From a virus, in IMG/VR virus record IMGVR_UViG_3300047475_000019, positions 1 to 47,497 of that record: a stretch of 47,497 nt of DNA. One strand, given 5' to 3'. Both the position numbers and the translations under genes were made by a program. Positions 8,319-16,272 of the stretch are shown here, in pieces (position 1 is the stretch's first letter; every line of letters begins with the position of its first letter). The notes below the pieces were generated by a model. That model did not search any database. It had not been told where the DNA came from and worked only from the letters and a program-made list of their open reading frames with translations.

Positions 8319-8635
8319 TTGTTCATTTCCTTTGTTTTCTTTTTCATCTTCTCTATATAAGCACGATAGATTGCAGCCTCTTTAGTTTTACCAGCAACTT
8401 TTGCTCTTTGTTCCATTGCAATCGCAGCTTGTATTTTATGTGCGTGTTTTTTATCACTACTATTTATTTTCTTTATACTTGCCCTTGCAGTCTTTTCATC
8501 TTTAAATCCTAGTCCGTGTATTGTACCTTTAGGATTCTCATCTGTATATAAATCAGAATGTTTATCAGACCCTGCTGGTTGACCTTTCTTTCTAGGTATT
8601 CTTGGTGCTTCTATAAATTGTTTAAATGTTTTCAT
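8315..8635 (-). CDS. Small basic protein with capsid-targeting-like N-terminus, 106 aa
   Basis: The N-terminus MKTFKQFIEAPRIPRKKG closely follows the pattern of T4 internal-protein targeting peptides (Met-Lys-Thr-aromatic-x-x-Phe-Ile then Glu-Ala). The rest is a compact charged domain: GTIHGLGFKDEKTARASIKK (about 38-57), then HAHKIQAAIAMEQRAKVAGK and a lysine-rich helix. The HGLGFKD and AHKIQAAIAMEQRA segments recur in marine phage small proteins, from memory, but no function is known to me. It starts in a TAATG overlap with the upstream gene, in the putative cargo operon. Confidence 0.55.
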   Translation of the reverse strand: MKTFKQFIEAPRIPRKKGQPAGSDKHSDLYTDENPKGTIHGLGFKDEKTARASIKKINSSDKKHAHKIQAAIAMEQRAKVAGKTKEAAIYRAYIEKMKKKTKEMNK

Positions 8636-9693
8636 TAAATCAATCCGTTATATTGCAATTTAAGTGAAGTAAATTTACCAAGTCTACCAAGTTTTGCTAA
8701 TTTCTTACCAGCTCTTACACCAGAATCACTTCTAATATTCATTTTAATTGTTTTCTTTTCCTCTGGTGTTTCAATATCAATTAACCACTCTTGAACTGAA
8801 CTTTTATTTAAATATGCTTTAAAATTATTAATAAGTGGTAATAAAGATGCAAGGTCATCATTCTTTTGTTCTGCTGTTTTACCTACAGCTTTAACTAAAA
8901 TTAATGGAATTTTTTCTTTTGCATCTTGTAAATTAAAATTATTTTTAACCCAATCTTTAAATTCATCTAAACTTAATGAATTTACTATATCGCAAAAATG
9001 TTCTCTACATACTTTTAACATTATAGTGTACAATTCATTTGCTCCTTTTTCATTTTCAACAAAAAAATCTAAGTATAATTGTCTAACACCATTCTTATTT
9101 GACATATAGTTATTTTTATTAGCAATACTATCTATGCCAGGTATTTTTGAATAAACACTATCCCACAAATCATCCTCTAGTTTTTTAATCTCACTTTCTT
9201 TATTTAATTTTTTATATTGTGTACTTACATAACTATTAAGTAATGGTTCTTTAGATTTCTTTTCACCAGCTTTTAAACTAACTCCTAGTGTATCTCCATT
9301 AGAAAAAAATATAAAAATATCACCAGCGTGATTTTTTGGAATACCAGATGGTTTTTGTCTATATCCCCAAACTACTTTTTTTATCTTTTTAGTTCTATTA
9401 ATATCATACAAGTAATTTGTAATACCTATTGCATTTTCTATTTTTGTTTTTACTAGTTTTTCTGGTAATGAAGTCAATGAATCAATGACTGCAACACCAG
9501 CACTCTTATTTGCATCTACTACAAAAGAATTTTTATCTTTTTTTAAATCTAATTTATATAAAAACTTTTTAAAATCTTCAACTGATGATGGTTTAAATTT
9601 TAAATTAAATGCAAGTGTTGGAAAAAGTTCTGTTATTGATGCAGTTGCAGTAGTATCAACTCTTTCACTTATGAACTGTCTAAATCTTAACAT
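8635..9693 (-). CDS. Hypothetical protein with capsid-targeting-like N-terminus, 352 aa
   Basis: I chose the ATG at 9693, which overlaps the previous stop (TGATG), over a GTG one codon upstream. The N-terminus MLRFRQFISERVDT matches the pattern of the neighbouring genes and ends in I-S-E, a plausible gp21 cleavage motif. The middle contains AGDIFIFFSNGDTLGVSLKAG (about residues 125-145), a two-stranded segment with an Asp and a Ser-x-Lys. This could fit a degenerate PD-(D/E)xK nuclease core, a weak guess. The C-terminal half is helical with many lysines. It lies directly after the KWDG-motif gene. Function unknown; a packaged effector is possible. Confidence 0.55.
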   Translation of the reverse strand: MLRFRQFISERVDTTATASITELFPTLAFNLKFKPSSVEDFKKFLYKLDLKKDKNSFVVDANKSAGVAVIDSLTSLPEKLVKTKIENAIGITNYLYDINRTKKIKKVVWGYRQKPSGIPKNHAGDIFIFFSNGDTLGVSLKAGEKKSKEPLLNSYVSTQYKKLNKESEIKKLEDDLWDSVYSKIPGIDSIANKNNYMSNKNGVRQLYLDFFVENEKGANELYTIMLKVCREHFCDIVNSLSLDEFKDWVKNNFNLQDAKEKIPLILVKAVGKTAEQKNDDLASLLPLINNFKAYLNKSSVQEWLIDIETPEEKKTIKMNIRSDSGVRAGKKLAKLGRLGKFTSLKLQYNGLI

Positions 9694-10931
9694 CACTTAT
9701 CCCAATTCTTTATTGCAGTAAAGTTATTAAAACTAAACTCCATTCTATCAACAAGTTTTACGGCCTTACCATCATTATTAATTGCGACATAACCTTCTGG
9801 ATTTGTAACCTTAAATCCATTTTTCGTTTTTATAAAGGTGTCCGTCAGTTGTTTAACTGAATTCAACTTTTTAACAATTAACATCTTTGCGGCCACAAGG
9901 GCTTGTTGAAAAGAAATGACACTTTCTATATTTCTGATATGTTTCTTAAACTCTCTCAGATACTCGTTCTTATTTCTTTCAATCTTTTCTTTTGCTCCGA
10001 GTGTCTTTACTTTGTCCTTATTCTTATCAAAATGGTTTGCAATATGGTCAAGATATCCTTGAGCGTGTTGCCTTACATTTTTGATAGTTTGTCCTTGTCT
10101 TACTTTTAAATTATTATATGTTTTCAGACTAGCACCAGACAAATTCCCTACCATTGAATTTTGAAGTCTAATAAACTTCTCTAACAATGATGAATTTATT
10201 CGTCTAAAAATCTTACCAACTGTTGATAAGTATAATGTTACTTCTTCTGTTTCTGATTGAGTAAAAGTTGCTTTACCAGAAACATCTTTAAATGAAGCAT
10301 TATCCATCCATACACTATCTATATTTTTTAATCCTTTTATATCCACACCGAATTTTGCTGACATTGATGGCAAATTATCGCCTTCATAGGTGGTGTGCCA
10401 TACAACTCCAATTTGTGATTTAGAGATTTGTCCAGCAAGTTCAGAACCCATAGGTGCAGCATAAACGATAGTGTTAGGCTGAAAAGAAATAAAGGTTTGT
10501 TCATCAATTTTCTCCTTTTTTAAATCTTTCTTGGTGAACATTAAATCACCTTGAATAACATTTTTAATTCCTAATTTTTTAAATTCTTTTAATGCGATTG
10601 CAAACTTGTCTTTTAAATCACCAGAAACATCTATTTCTGATTCTTCTTTATACAACTTTGGATTTACATTAAATACTGATTTCTTTGCGACAAAGAACTT
10701 GCCATCTGATGGGTCAATGCCTGCAAATATAGCAGGGGCCCCGTCCCACTTAACAGTCATATTAACTGAACCTTTAGATGACCCAGATAACATATCTCTT
10801 AATGATTGTAGAAAATTAATTGCACCTCTACCCCCACCGACACCAAAGTTGAGTATCTCATCTTCCAAGTGTTCAAGGTGTAGATTTTTGCCTTGTTTAT
10901 CTTCTAATAAAAATTCTTTAAATGTTAACAT
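9693..10931 (-). CDS. Putative KxDG nucleotidyltransferase/ligase-like protein, 412 aa
   Basis: The N-terminus MLTFKEFLLEDKQG resembles a capsid-targeting peptide. Residues 59-66 (TVKWDGAP) match motif I of the covalent nucleotidyltransferase superfamily (K-x-D-G, Lys61 as the expected AMP acceptor), which contains RNA and DNA ligases and capping enzymes. VIQGDLMF (about 135-142) could be motif III, and GVVWHT (about 175-180) could stand for motif IV. The C-terminal half is helical and basic. No OB-fold or zinc domain is evident. It is the first gene of a tightly overlapping eight-gene string preceded by both host-type and late promoter elements. A packaged nucleic-acid-modifying enzyme is plausible; activity is unproven. 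Confidence 0.55.
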   Translation of the reverse strand: MLTFKEFLLEDKQGKNLHLEHLEDEILNFGVGGGRGAINFLQSLRDMLSGSSKGSVNMTVKWDGAPAIFAGIDPSDGKFFVAKKSVFNVNPKLYKEESEIDVSGDLKDKFAIALKEFKKLGIKNVIQGDLMFTKKDLKKEKIDEQTFISFQPNTIVYAAPMGSELAGQISKSQIGVVWHTTYEGDNLPSMSAKFGVDIKGLKNIDSVWMDNASFKDVSGKATFTQSETEEVTLYLSTVGKIFRRINSSLLEKFIRLQNSMVGNLSGASLKTYNNLKVRQGQTIKNVRQHAQGYLDHIANHFDKNKDKVKTLGAKEKIERNKNEYLREFKKHIRNIESVISFQQALVAAKMLIVKKLNSVKQLTDTFIKTKNGFKVTNPEGYVAINNDGKAVKLVDRMEFSFNNFTAIKNWDK

Positions 10932-10959
10932 TTTTCAATTTTTCCATAGTTCTATTACT

Positions 10960-10987
10960 ACTATATTTATAAATTGAAATTTGTCAA
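10960..10987 (-). promoter_or_regulatory. Dual promoter: sigma70-type plus embedded late element
   Basis: TTGACA (10987-10982), 16 bp and TATAGT (10965-10960) form a host-type promoter. TATAAATA (10971-10964) between them is a T4-type late element. Both point into the 10931-2912 string, so it may be expressed at two stages. Confidence 0.6.
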
Positions 10988-10991
10988 GTCT

Positions 10992-11564
10992 TTAAAACAT
11001 TCCAGTTCTTGCATTTAAATTACCAGCAACCATAACTCTTTCAAAGTCAATTTCTTGTGGTGGTACTTTATGTTTTACCCAGCCTGGAAACATCACCAGT
11101 AATCCGTTTGACGGTTGTACTTTATAATCTGTGTTTGTGAATACTAATGGTGAACATTGACTAGTTACATTAACATAGTATGTCCAAGACCATATCGCAG
11201 GCCAATGGTCGTGGGATACAGTATATTCTCCCTTTTTATATACTGCACCCCAACAATCGTAACAATCTGGAATGAATTGTACTGGTGATACTTCTATTGA
11301 AATTTCTCTTACCCAGTTTACTAGTTCTTGAAAATGTTCACCACCAGCTTCTAATTGCATATTCCATTCAGTCATTTGTGCTTTTACATTTGACTTGTAA
11401 TTTATTCTATCACCTTGTTGTCTGATAAACTTTTCTAATATAGGGTTAAGAGTTTTCCATTTGTCATATGTTTTGAGAACAACTGGATATCTCTCTTTGA
11501 ATAATATTTGTCTACCTTCTTTACCCCATATTGGTGGGTGGTCTTTTACTGGATCATCTACCAT
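10992..11564 (-). CDS. 2OG-Fe(II) oxygenase family protein, 190 aa
   Basis: The predicted double-stranded beta-helix core has H118 and H120 (SHDHWPAIWSW) and H165 (FPGWVKHKVPP), with R176 as a candidate 2-oxoglutarate anchor. This H-x-H/D...H...R arrangement is typical of the small phage oxygenases annotated as putative 2OG-Fe(II) enzymes in marine T4-like genomes. Substrate unknown. It is the last gene of the UvsX-gp41 operon and overlaps the 76-residue gene by 7 bp. It ends just before the promoter at 10987. It is one of at least six such proteins here. Confidence 0.7.
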   Translation of the reverse strand: MVDDPVKDHPPIWGKEGRQILFKERYPVVLKTYDKWKTLNPILEKFIRQQGDRINYKSNVKAQMTEWNMQLEAGGEHFQELVNWVREISIEVSPVQFIPDCYDCWGAVYKKGEYTVSHDHWPAIWSWTYYVNVTSQCSPLVFTNTDYKVQPSNGLLVMFPGWVKHKVPPQEIDFERVMVAGNLNARTGMF

Positions 11565-11788
11565 ACATTTTCCTTTAAGAATTTTGGTAAAGGTTCTCTA
11601 CCAAATGGTCTTATAGTCATTAGAGTTGAAACCATTTCTTCAGCGTCTTCCTTGAATTTAAATATTTGGACAACATCGTTTGTCGGTAATTCAATAACAA
11701 CATAGCAAGCTGCTTTATCTCTCCATTCCACATCAACAAAATATTTAACCTTGTACTTTTTATATTTTGAGGTCGGAAAACTTTTCAT
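11558..11788 (-). CDS. Hypothetical protein, 76 aa
   Basis: This small alpha/beta protein has a strand-rich N-terminal half (KYKVKYFVDVEWRDKAACYV) and a helical KEDAEEMVSTL segment. It overlaps the gp41 end by 29 bp and the oxygenase start by 7 bp, so it is translationally coupled in the replication operon. The family is unknown to me. No catalytic or membrane motif is visible. Confidence 0.55.
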   Translation of the reverse strand: MKSFPTSKYKKYKVKYFVDVEWRDKAACYVVIELPTNDVVQIFKFKEDAEEMVSTLMTIRPFGREPLPKFLKENVW

Positions 11789-13166
11789 AAGACTTCTCTC
11801 CTAATCTTTTTCCAACACCAGTATTGTCAAAGACTGGTTCATTCTGTCCAGAGTCTAACACATCTTTTTGTGCGACTTGTTCAACATCATATAACTTCAT
11901 CTTTGCTCTATCTATTCCTAATATGAATCTTTTATTCATTGTAGGGTCATTATATCTGTTCTTTAATTGTTTAATCATTATCTGATTTAAATCCTCTAGT
12001 TCCTCTGTTGATATTAATGCAAACATTAAATCAGCAGTTGCAGGCAATCCAAAACTTTCAGATGTATCTTCTAATCCTACATCTGTTGAAGTGTATGCAC
12101 TTCTCGTTGTCTGTGTTGCAGAAACAATCGGCACATTTGATTCAACTGCAAACCCTCTAAGTTCTTCTGCAATAGCCTTAATATAAAAATATGAACCTAT
12201 ACTTGCATTACCTTTAAACCTAGATGATGAACAAATATTTAGATAGTCTATAAAAATGATATCTGGTTTAAATGATTTCTTGAGTGCAAGTTCTTTTACT
12301 AAACCTTTAAAGTGTCCACTATGTGCAGATGCAGTTGGATATTCTTTAATTACTAATTTACCATTTGTCTTTTTAGATATACTTGATATCTTATCAGTAA
12401 ACATCTTTTTAGGTAGTTCGTGTAAATCATCAATAGATATATTCATTAAGTTTGCATCTATTCTTTCTGCAATCTTTTCTTCTGCCATTTCTAATGTAAT
12501 ATAAAGAACATTTTTACCTTGCATCAAAGTTGATGCAGCCATATGACACATAAACAATGATTTACCTACACCAGTACCAGCAAGTGCAACATTTAATGTT
12601 TTATTAGGTAAACCACCTTTAGTAATCTTATTAAAGTAGTCTAAGTCAAAAGATATTTTATCTTCTTTTTTATGATAGTATTCATATCTATTTTCAGACT
12701 CATCAATATAATCGTGTCCAATATGATTGTCAAATGATACTGAAAGTGCATCTGATAATATACTTGGAATAGATTCTGGTGTGTTGTTCTTATCTTTGTC
12801 TTCTATTATTTTTATACTATCAACAACTGCATTATATACAGCTTTGTCTTTACAGAATTGTTCAACTGTTTTCAACAACCAATCGTAATCAACCTCTGAC
12901 TTATCAAGTGATTTTAAAAGTTCTAATGCACTAGTATGTTCAGTATCTGATAAATCTCTTCTGTTTTGAAGTTCTATTTCTAAAACAGTTTGAGTTGGAG
13001 GTTTAGAATACTTCTCTACAAAGTCATTTATTTCTTCAAAGACAATCTGTTGACTTCTATCTTTAAAATATTCTTTCTTTAAAAAGGGTGTTACCTTACG
13101 ATTGAATTGTTCATTGTTCAATAACTGACTTAGTGTCGTTACTTCTATCGTCTGATTTTGTACCAC
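11760..13166 (-). CDS. 41: Replicative DNA helicase gp41 (DnaB-like)
   Basis: This 468-residue hexameric 5'-3' helicase of the T4-type replisome unwinds DNA ahead of gp43 and works with the primase. Walker A is GTGVGKS (about residues 198-204) and the Walker B-like segment is IIFIDYL. The DnaB-type ATQTTRS motif and C-terminal RAKMKLYD motif are also present. The N-terminal 100 residues are the helical domain typical of the family. The start is GTG, with GGGGG 6 nt upstream. It overlaps the 131-residue gene after UvsX and is in the same operon. Assignment is secure from motifs and synteny. Confidence 0.93.
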   Translation of the reverse strand: MVQNQTIEVTTLSQLLNNEQFNRKVTPFLKKEYFKDRSQQIVFEEINDFVEKYSKPPTQTVLEIELQNRRDLSDTEHTSALELLKSLDKSEVDYDWLLKTVEQFCKDKAVYNAVVDSIKIIEDKDKNNTPESIPSILSDALSVSFDNHIGHDYIDESENRYEYYHKKEDKISFDLDYFNKITKGGLPNKTLNVALAGTGVGKSLFMCHMAASTLMQGKNVLYITLEMAEEKIAERIDANLMNISIDDLHELPKKMFTDKISSISKKTNGKLVIKEYPTASAHSGHFKGLVKELALKKSFKPDIIFIDYLNICSSSRFKGNASIGSYFYIKAIAEELRGFAVESNVPIVSATQTTRSAYTSTDVGLEDTSESFGLPATADLMFALISTEELEDLNQIMIKQLKNRYNDPTMNKRFILGIDRAKMKLYDVEQVAQKDVLDSGQNEPVFDNTGVGKRLGEKSYEKFSDLKI

Positions 13167-13506
13167 TAATTACCCCCTCTGAATAATGTTTATCTACTAT
13201 ATCACAAAGTATATCACCTAGAAGATTTTTGAAATCTATATTCAAATGTTCTTCTTTCAATCCGTTGTAATCAACAACTGTATATTGAAATTTAAGAACT
13301 GCTTCTAAGCCTTGGTTTTGTGAGTCTTGTACTGATGCAATCTTTCCAAACTTGAATACAACACCATCATATCTACCACCTTTAATACCAATGCAATCTT
13401 GTTGTGACTTTGATTTGTTTTCTAAGAAAACATAACTATCTGCGATATTACCTAAATATCTTTTTGAGGTATCATTCGCTTTCTTCAACGCTTTCTGTTC
13501 CACCAT
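13111..13506 (-). CDS. Conserved hypothetical between UvsX and gp41, 131 aa
   Basis: I chose the ATG at 13506 because AGGA lies 8 nt upstream; an in-frame ATG at 13533 has no site. The protein has a basic N-terminal helix ([18 protein letters not shown]) and a beta-rich middle ([19 protein letters not shown], then [13 protein letters not shown]) with [13 protein letters not shown] near the end. It overlaps UvsX by 35 bp and gp41 by 56 bp, a position typically filled by a small conserved gene in marine T4-like phages. It may help recombination-replication coupling; no direct evidence. Confidence 0.6.
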   Translation of the reverse strand: MVEQKALKKANDTSKRYLGNIADSYVFLENKSKSQQDCIGIKGGRYDGVVFKFGKIASVQDSQNQGLEAVLKFQYTVVDYNGLKEEHLNIDFKNLLGDILCDIVDKHYSEGVISGTKSDDRSNDTKSVIEQ

Positions 13507-14512
13507 ATCTAAATTCCTTTTTTGCACATTCATCTAAGATGGCCATAACATCTTTAGTGAAATATTTTTTTGGGTCATTCAATATAGTTTTACCATATTG
13601 TTTTGAACCGTCTGGTAATTCATACCTTGTTGAAACTTTTTTGAATACTTTATATTTTTCTGCAAGTTCAAGTAATCCATAATATCTATCAAGACCTTTA
13701 TTATATGTTAGTCTAACATCTACCATTTTGTTTTCAATGGTAAGTCTTGATTTAAAGTTTTTACAATGTATAATATTACCTACAACTTCTGTTCCTTCTT
13801 TTTCTTTTCTTTTAGAAAGATATACAATAGAAGAAGCTGCATATTTTAATCCAGAACCACCACCCATTTCTTTTGTTGGAAACATAGAACCAACAACATC
13901 ATATGTGTGATTCGTTACAACCATAGGTACTTTTGCTTTACCAAGTTTTAAAGTCAACACTCTAAATGCAGCTTTAAGAACTTGAGCACGAGTCATATCT
14001 CTTGTTTCTTTTCCCTCAGCAGTATCTTCAACTTCTTTTGTTGTTGATAACATACCAAGTGAATCTAATGCAAGAAATAATGGTCTACGAATAGATTCTT
14101 CTTGATTAATATAACTATCTAGAACTTTCAATGATTGAGTTCTAAATTCTTGTACTGTTGTTACTGGAAGTATAACCATTCTTGATGGGTCAATACCTCT
14201 ATCAATAATCATTTGTTTAGTAATCGCACTTTCACTTTCAAAGTATATAACACCACTCTCTGGATTTTTGTCTAGAAAGTTTTTACACATACCCATCAGA
14301 AAAAATGTTTTACCAGTTGCACTTTCACCAGCGATTGCAGTAATCTTATTTGCTGGAAGTCCACCATTTATTGAACCAGATAATAATGCATTTAAAGCAT
14401 ATGACCCAGTATCAATAAATTCATCTACATCACCAGCTCCAACTCCGTCTGAAACTAAAGATGCATATTCGTTACCAGTTGTTTTGATAACTTCTTTTAA
14501 AAAATCAGGCAT
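13472..14512 (-). CDS. uvsX: UvsX, RecA-like recombinase
   Basis: This 346-residue strand-exchange protein forms filaments on single-stranded DNA. Walker A is GESATGKT (about residues 43-50, after NKITAIA) and Walker B is [11 protein letters not shown]. The [12 protein letters not shown] and [11 protein letters not shown] segments correspond to the RecA-fold DNA-binding and L2 regions. It is somewhat shorter than T4 UvsX, as is usual in marine relatives. AAGGAG precedes the ATG, and a promoter lies at 14559-14531. It heads the operon UvsX - 131 aa - gp41 - 76 aa - oxygenase. UvsY and UvsW are also in the window. Confidence 0.93.
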   Translation of the reverse strand: MPDFLKEVIKTTGNEYASLVSDGVGAGDVDEFIDTGSYALNALLSGSINGGLPANKITAIAGESATGKTFFLMGMCKNFLDKNPESGVIYFESESAITKQMIIDRGIDPSRMVILPVTTVQEFRTQSLKVLDSYINQEESIRRPLFLALDSLGMLSTTKEVEDTAEGKETRDMTRAQVLKAAFRVLTLKLGKAKVPMVVTNHTYDVVGSMFPTKEMGGGSGLKYAASSIVYLSKRKEKEGTEVVGNIIHCKNFKSRLTIENKMVDVRLTYNKGLDRYYGLLELAEKYKVFKKVSTRYELPDGSKQYGKTILNDPKKYFTKDVMAILDECAKKEFRYGGTESVEESE

Positions 14513-14530
14513 TCAAATCTCCTTTTCAAC

Positions 14531-14559
14531 ATTGTACCATATTTTTTTATATTTGTCAA
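14531..14559 (-). promoter_or_regulatory. Sigma70-type promoter for uvsX
   Basis: TTGACA (14559-14554), a 17-bp spacer and TACAAT (14536-14531) precede the UvsX ATG, with a normal leader and Shine-Dalgarno. The -35 overlaps the end of the upstream glycosyltransferase-like gene. Confidence 0.7.
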
Positions 14560-15836
14560 TCCATAAATCCATCTAAACTTCCAACAGCCTGAGAAGTCCA
14601 CAAATCTCTTAGTTTATTTTTTATATTTCTTTTCAGACCCAATGATTCATATATGTCATCATTTATTTTCTGACCAGAAACATATTCATCAGAAAGACAA
14701 TTCTTAATACCTTTATTAATCTCTTCAATGTGTATATTGTCATTCATATCAATTTTATCTTTTATTTCTTCAACACTTTGTACTCTATAAAAATTTTGAA
14801 TGTTTGTATTTTTTTGGTCATCATATTCTGGGTGCATAAATGGTGATATTCCACATTTAAGATACTCAAGATATTTTGCTGTTGCCCAACCTTTGTCAAT
14901 AGGAACACAAAAACTATGTTTCCATTTTTTCATTTCTGGATATAATGTTGGTCTATCAATAAATCCTTTAAATGCAATATTACTTTTCATAATATCTTCG
15001 TGCCACTTACCATATATACAAGTATTATCAAAGTTATCTAATAACCATTTCTTTAGTATGGGATATCTTGGTCTGTGTCCGTTTGATAATTTTTTAGTAT
15101 TTAATCTTTCATCCACTCCTGCTTCATTTAAAACCATACCAACTGATGTTTTTCTTTCTTTCCAAGAATCATCTAAAAAATATATCTTTTCATCTAAATT
15201 ACAAGCCATTTCAATATTTGAGTATGAAACATCTATTTTTGTTTTTATTAGTTCTTGATTTTCATAAGATTTGATACTTTCAGATAATATTTCAGTATTA
15301 ATTTGAGATAAAATTTTCTTTGGTTTATTAAATAAGTCCTTTGCAACACAAGTATTTAAACAACGAGGGTCATCAGCTAAAGAAACCCAATCTATGTTTG
15401 TTTCGTTTAATGTATGTATTATAGGTGCAACTCCTCTTTTAGCAGAATCCAAAGGTCTTCCTAATGTTCCAGATTTGATATAAATTTTATTTGGAATATT
15501 TACATTAAGTGTTGGGCCACCACCAATGATTGCATAATCTAAATTTACTTGATTTTTATTTAACCATATCAATGGTGATTCATATAACTTATCTAAATCT
15601 TTATTTGCATTTTCTAATGTATTATAAACATTATTGTGAGGGAAAAGTTTCTTTTTAAGTTCTATATTTATTTTGTTTAAATTGTTTTGACCTATTATGT
15701 AAAAATTATCTTTAGGATTATTATAAGCAAGGTTTATTAATAACTTACAATGGTCAGCTGATTTAAAATTTTCACTTTTTTCAGAAAAATTAAACCTTAA
15801 TTGTAATCCAGTTTTACCAAAAGCAAAGTTAGTCAT
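14556..15836 (-). CDS. Glycosyltransferase-like protein, 426 aa
   Basis: The N-terminal half contains alternating strands and helices, with AIIGGGPTLNVNI (about 105-117) and LADDP (about 155-159). The C-terminal half has the sequence AFKGFIDRPTLYPEMKKWKH followed by GWATAKYLEYLKCGISPFMH, which looks like the GT-B sugar-donor region (an acidic/Gly-rich segment and ..KY.EYL..G..P). The layout fits a GT-B glycosyltransferase, the fold also used by T4 DNA glucosyltransferases. The start has AAGGAG upstream and overlaps the cytidylyltransferase by 8 bp, so the two are coupled. Together with the HAD-kinase fusion it looks like the transferase step of a nucleotide-activated group pathway. Substrate and target are unknown. 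Confidence 0.5.
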   Translation of the reverse strand: MTNFAFGKTGLQLRFNFSEKSENFKSADHCKLLINLAYNNPKDNFYIIGQNNLNKINIELKKKLFPHNNVYNTLENANKDLDKLYESPLIWLNKNQVNLDYAIIGGGPTLNVNIPNKIYIKSGTLGRPLDSAKRGVAPIIHTLNETNIDWVSLADDPRCLNTCVAKDLFNKPKKILSQINTEILSESIKSYENQELIKTKIDVSYSNIEMACNLDEKIYFLDDSWKERKTSVGMVLNEAGVDERLNTKKLSNGHRPRYPILKKWLLDNFDNTCIYGKWHEDIMKSNIAFKGFIDRPTLYPEMKKWKHSFCVPIDKGWATAKYLEYLKCGISPFMHPEYDDQKNTNIQNFYRVQSVEEIKDKIDMNDNIHIEEINKGIKNCLSDEYVSGQKINDDIYESLGLKRNIKNKLRDLWTSQAVGSLDGFMD

Positions 15837-16272
15837 TTTTTATTCTCTCCTTGAGTTCAGTAGAAGAAAATGAATGTTTTCTTGAATTATAATATATTGG
15901 ACATAGCCCCTTTCCAGTATGGTCTTTATCTTTATATTCTTCACCAACGGTTCTAATATCTGGTTTAAGTGTTAATACCATATCAACAATATCTTGTTCA
16001 GTTTGAAATGGTATAATCATATCAACATATGATACTGCATCTAGTTGCACCCACCTCTCAAACAAAGATTGTATTGGTTTTTGTTTTTTAGGTCTGTCGT
16101 GTGTTGGGTCACATAATAAACCAACAATAAGATAATCACACTTTGATTTTGACTCTGCAAGCATAGCTATATGTCCAGCGTGAAGTAAATCAAAAGTAGA
16201 ACAAGTAAATCCTATTCTTTTACCTTCTTTTCTAATTTTTTCAATTTGTAATAGATTCAAATAAATTCTCAA
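15829..16272 (-). CDS. TagD-like cytidylyltransferase, 147 aa
   Basis: The protein matches CTP:(phospho)alcohol cytidylyltransferases in size and motifs. GFTCSTFDLLHAGH (about 21-34) is the HxGH site, RTVGEEYKDKDHTGKG (about 115-130) fits the RxxGxxYK region, and FSSTELKERI (about 135-144) is the ISSTxLxxRI end motif. Such enzymes make CDP-glycerol, CDP-ethanolamine, CDP-choline or similar from CTP and a phosphorylated alcohol. The start is uncertain: a TTG at 16272 overlaps the upstream gene by 32 bp, and another non-ATG start is possible. It sits between a kinase-containing gene and a transferase-like gene, as in phosphocholine or polyol-phosphate decoration loci. Confidence 0.78.
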   Translation of the reverse strand: MRIYLNLLQIEKIRKEGKRIGFTCSTFDLLHAGHIAMLAESKSKCDYLIVGLLCDPTHDRPKKQKPIQSLFERWVQLDAVSYVDMIIPFQTEQDIVDMVLTLKPDIRTVGEEYKDKDHTGKGLCPIYYNSRKHSFSSTELKERIKND

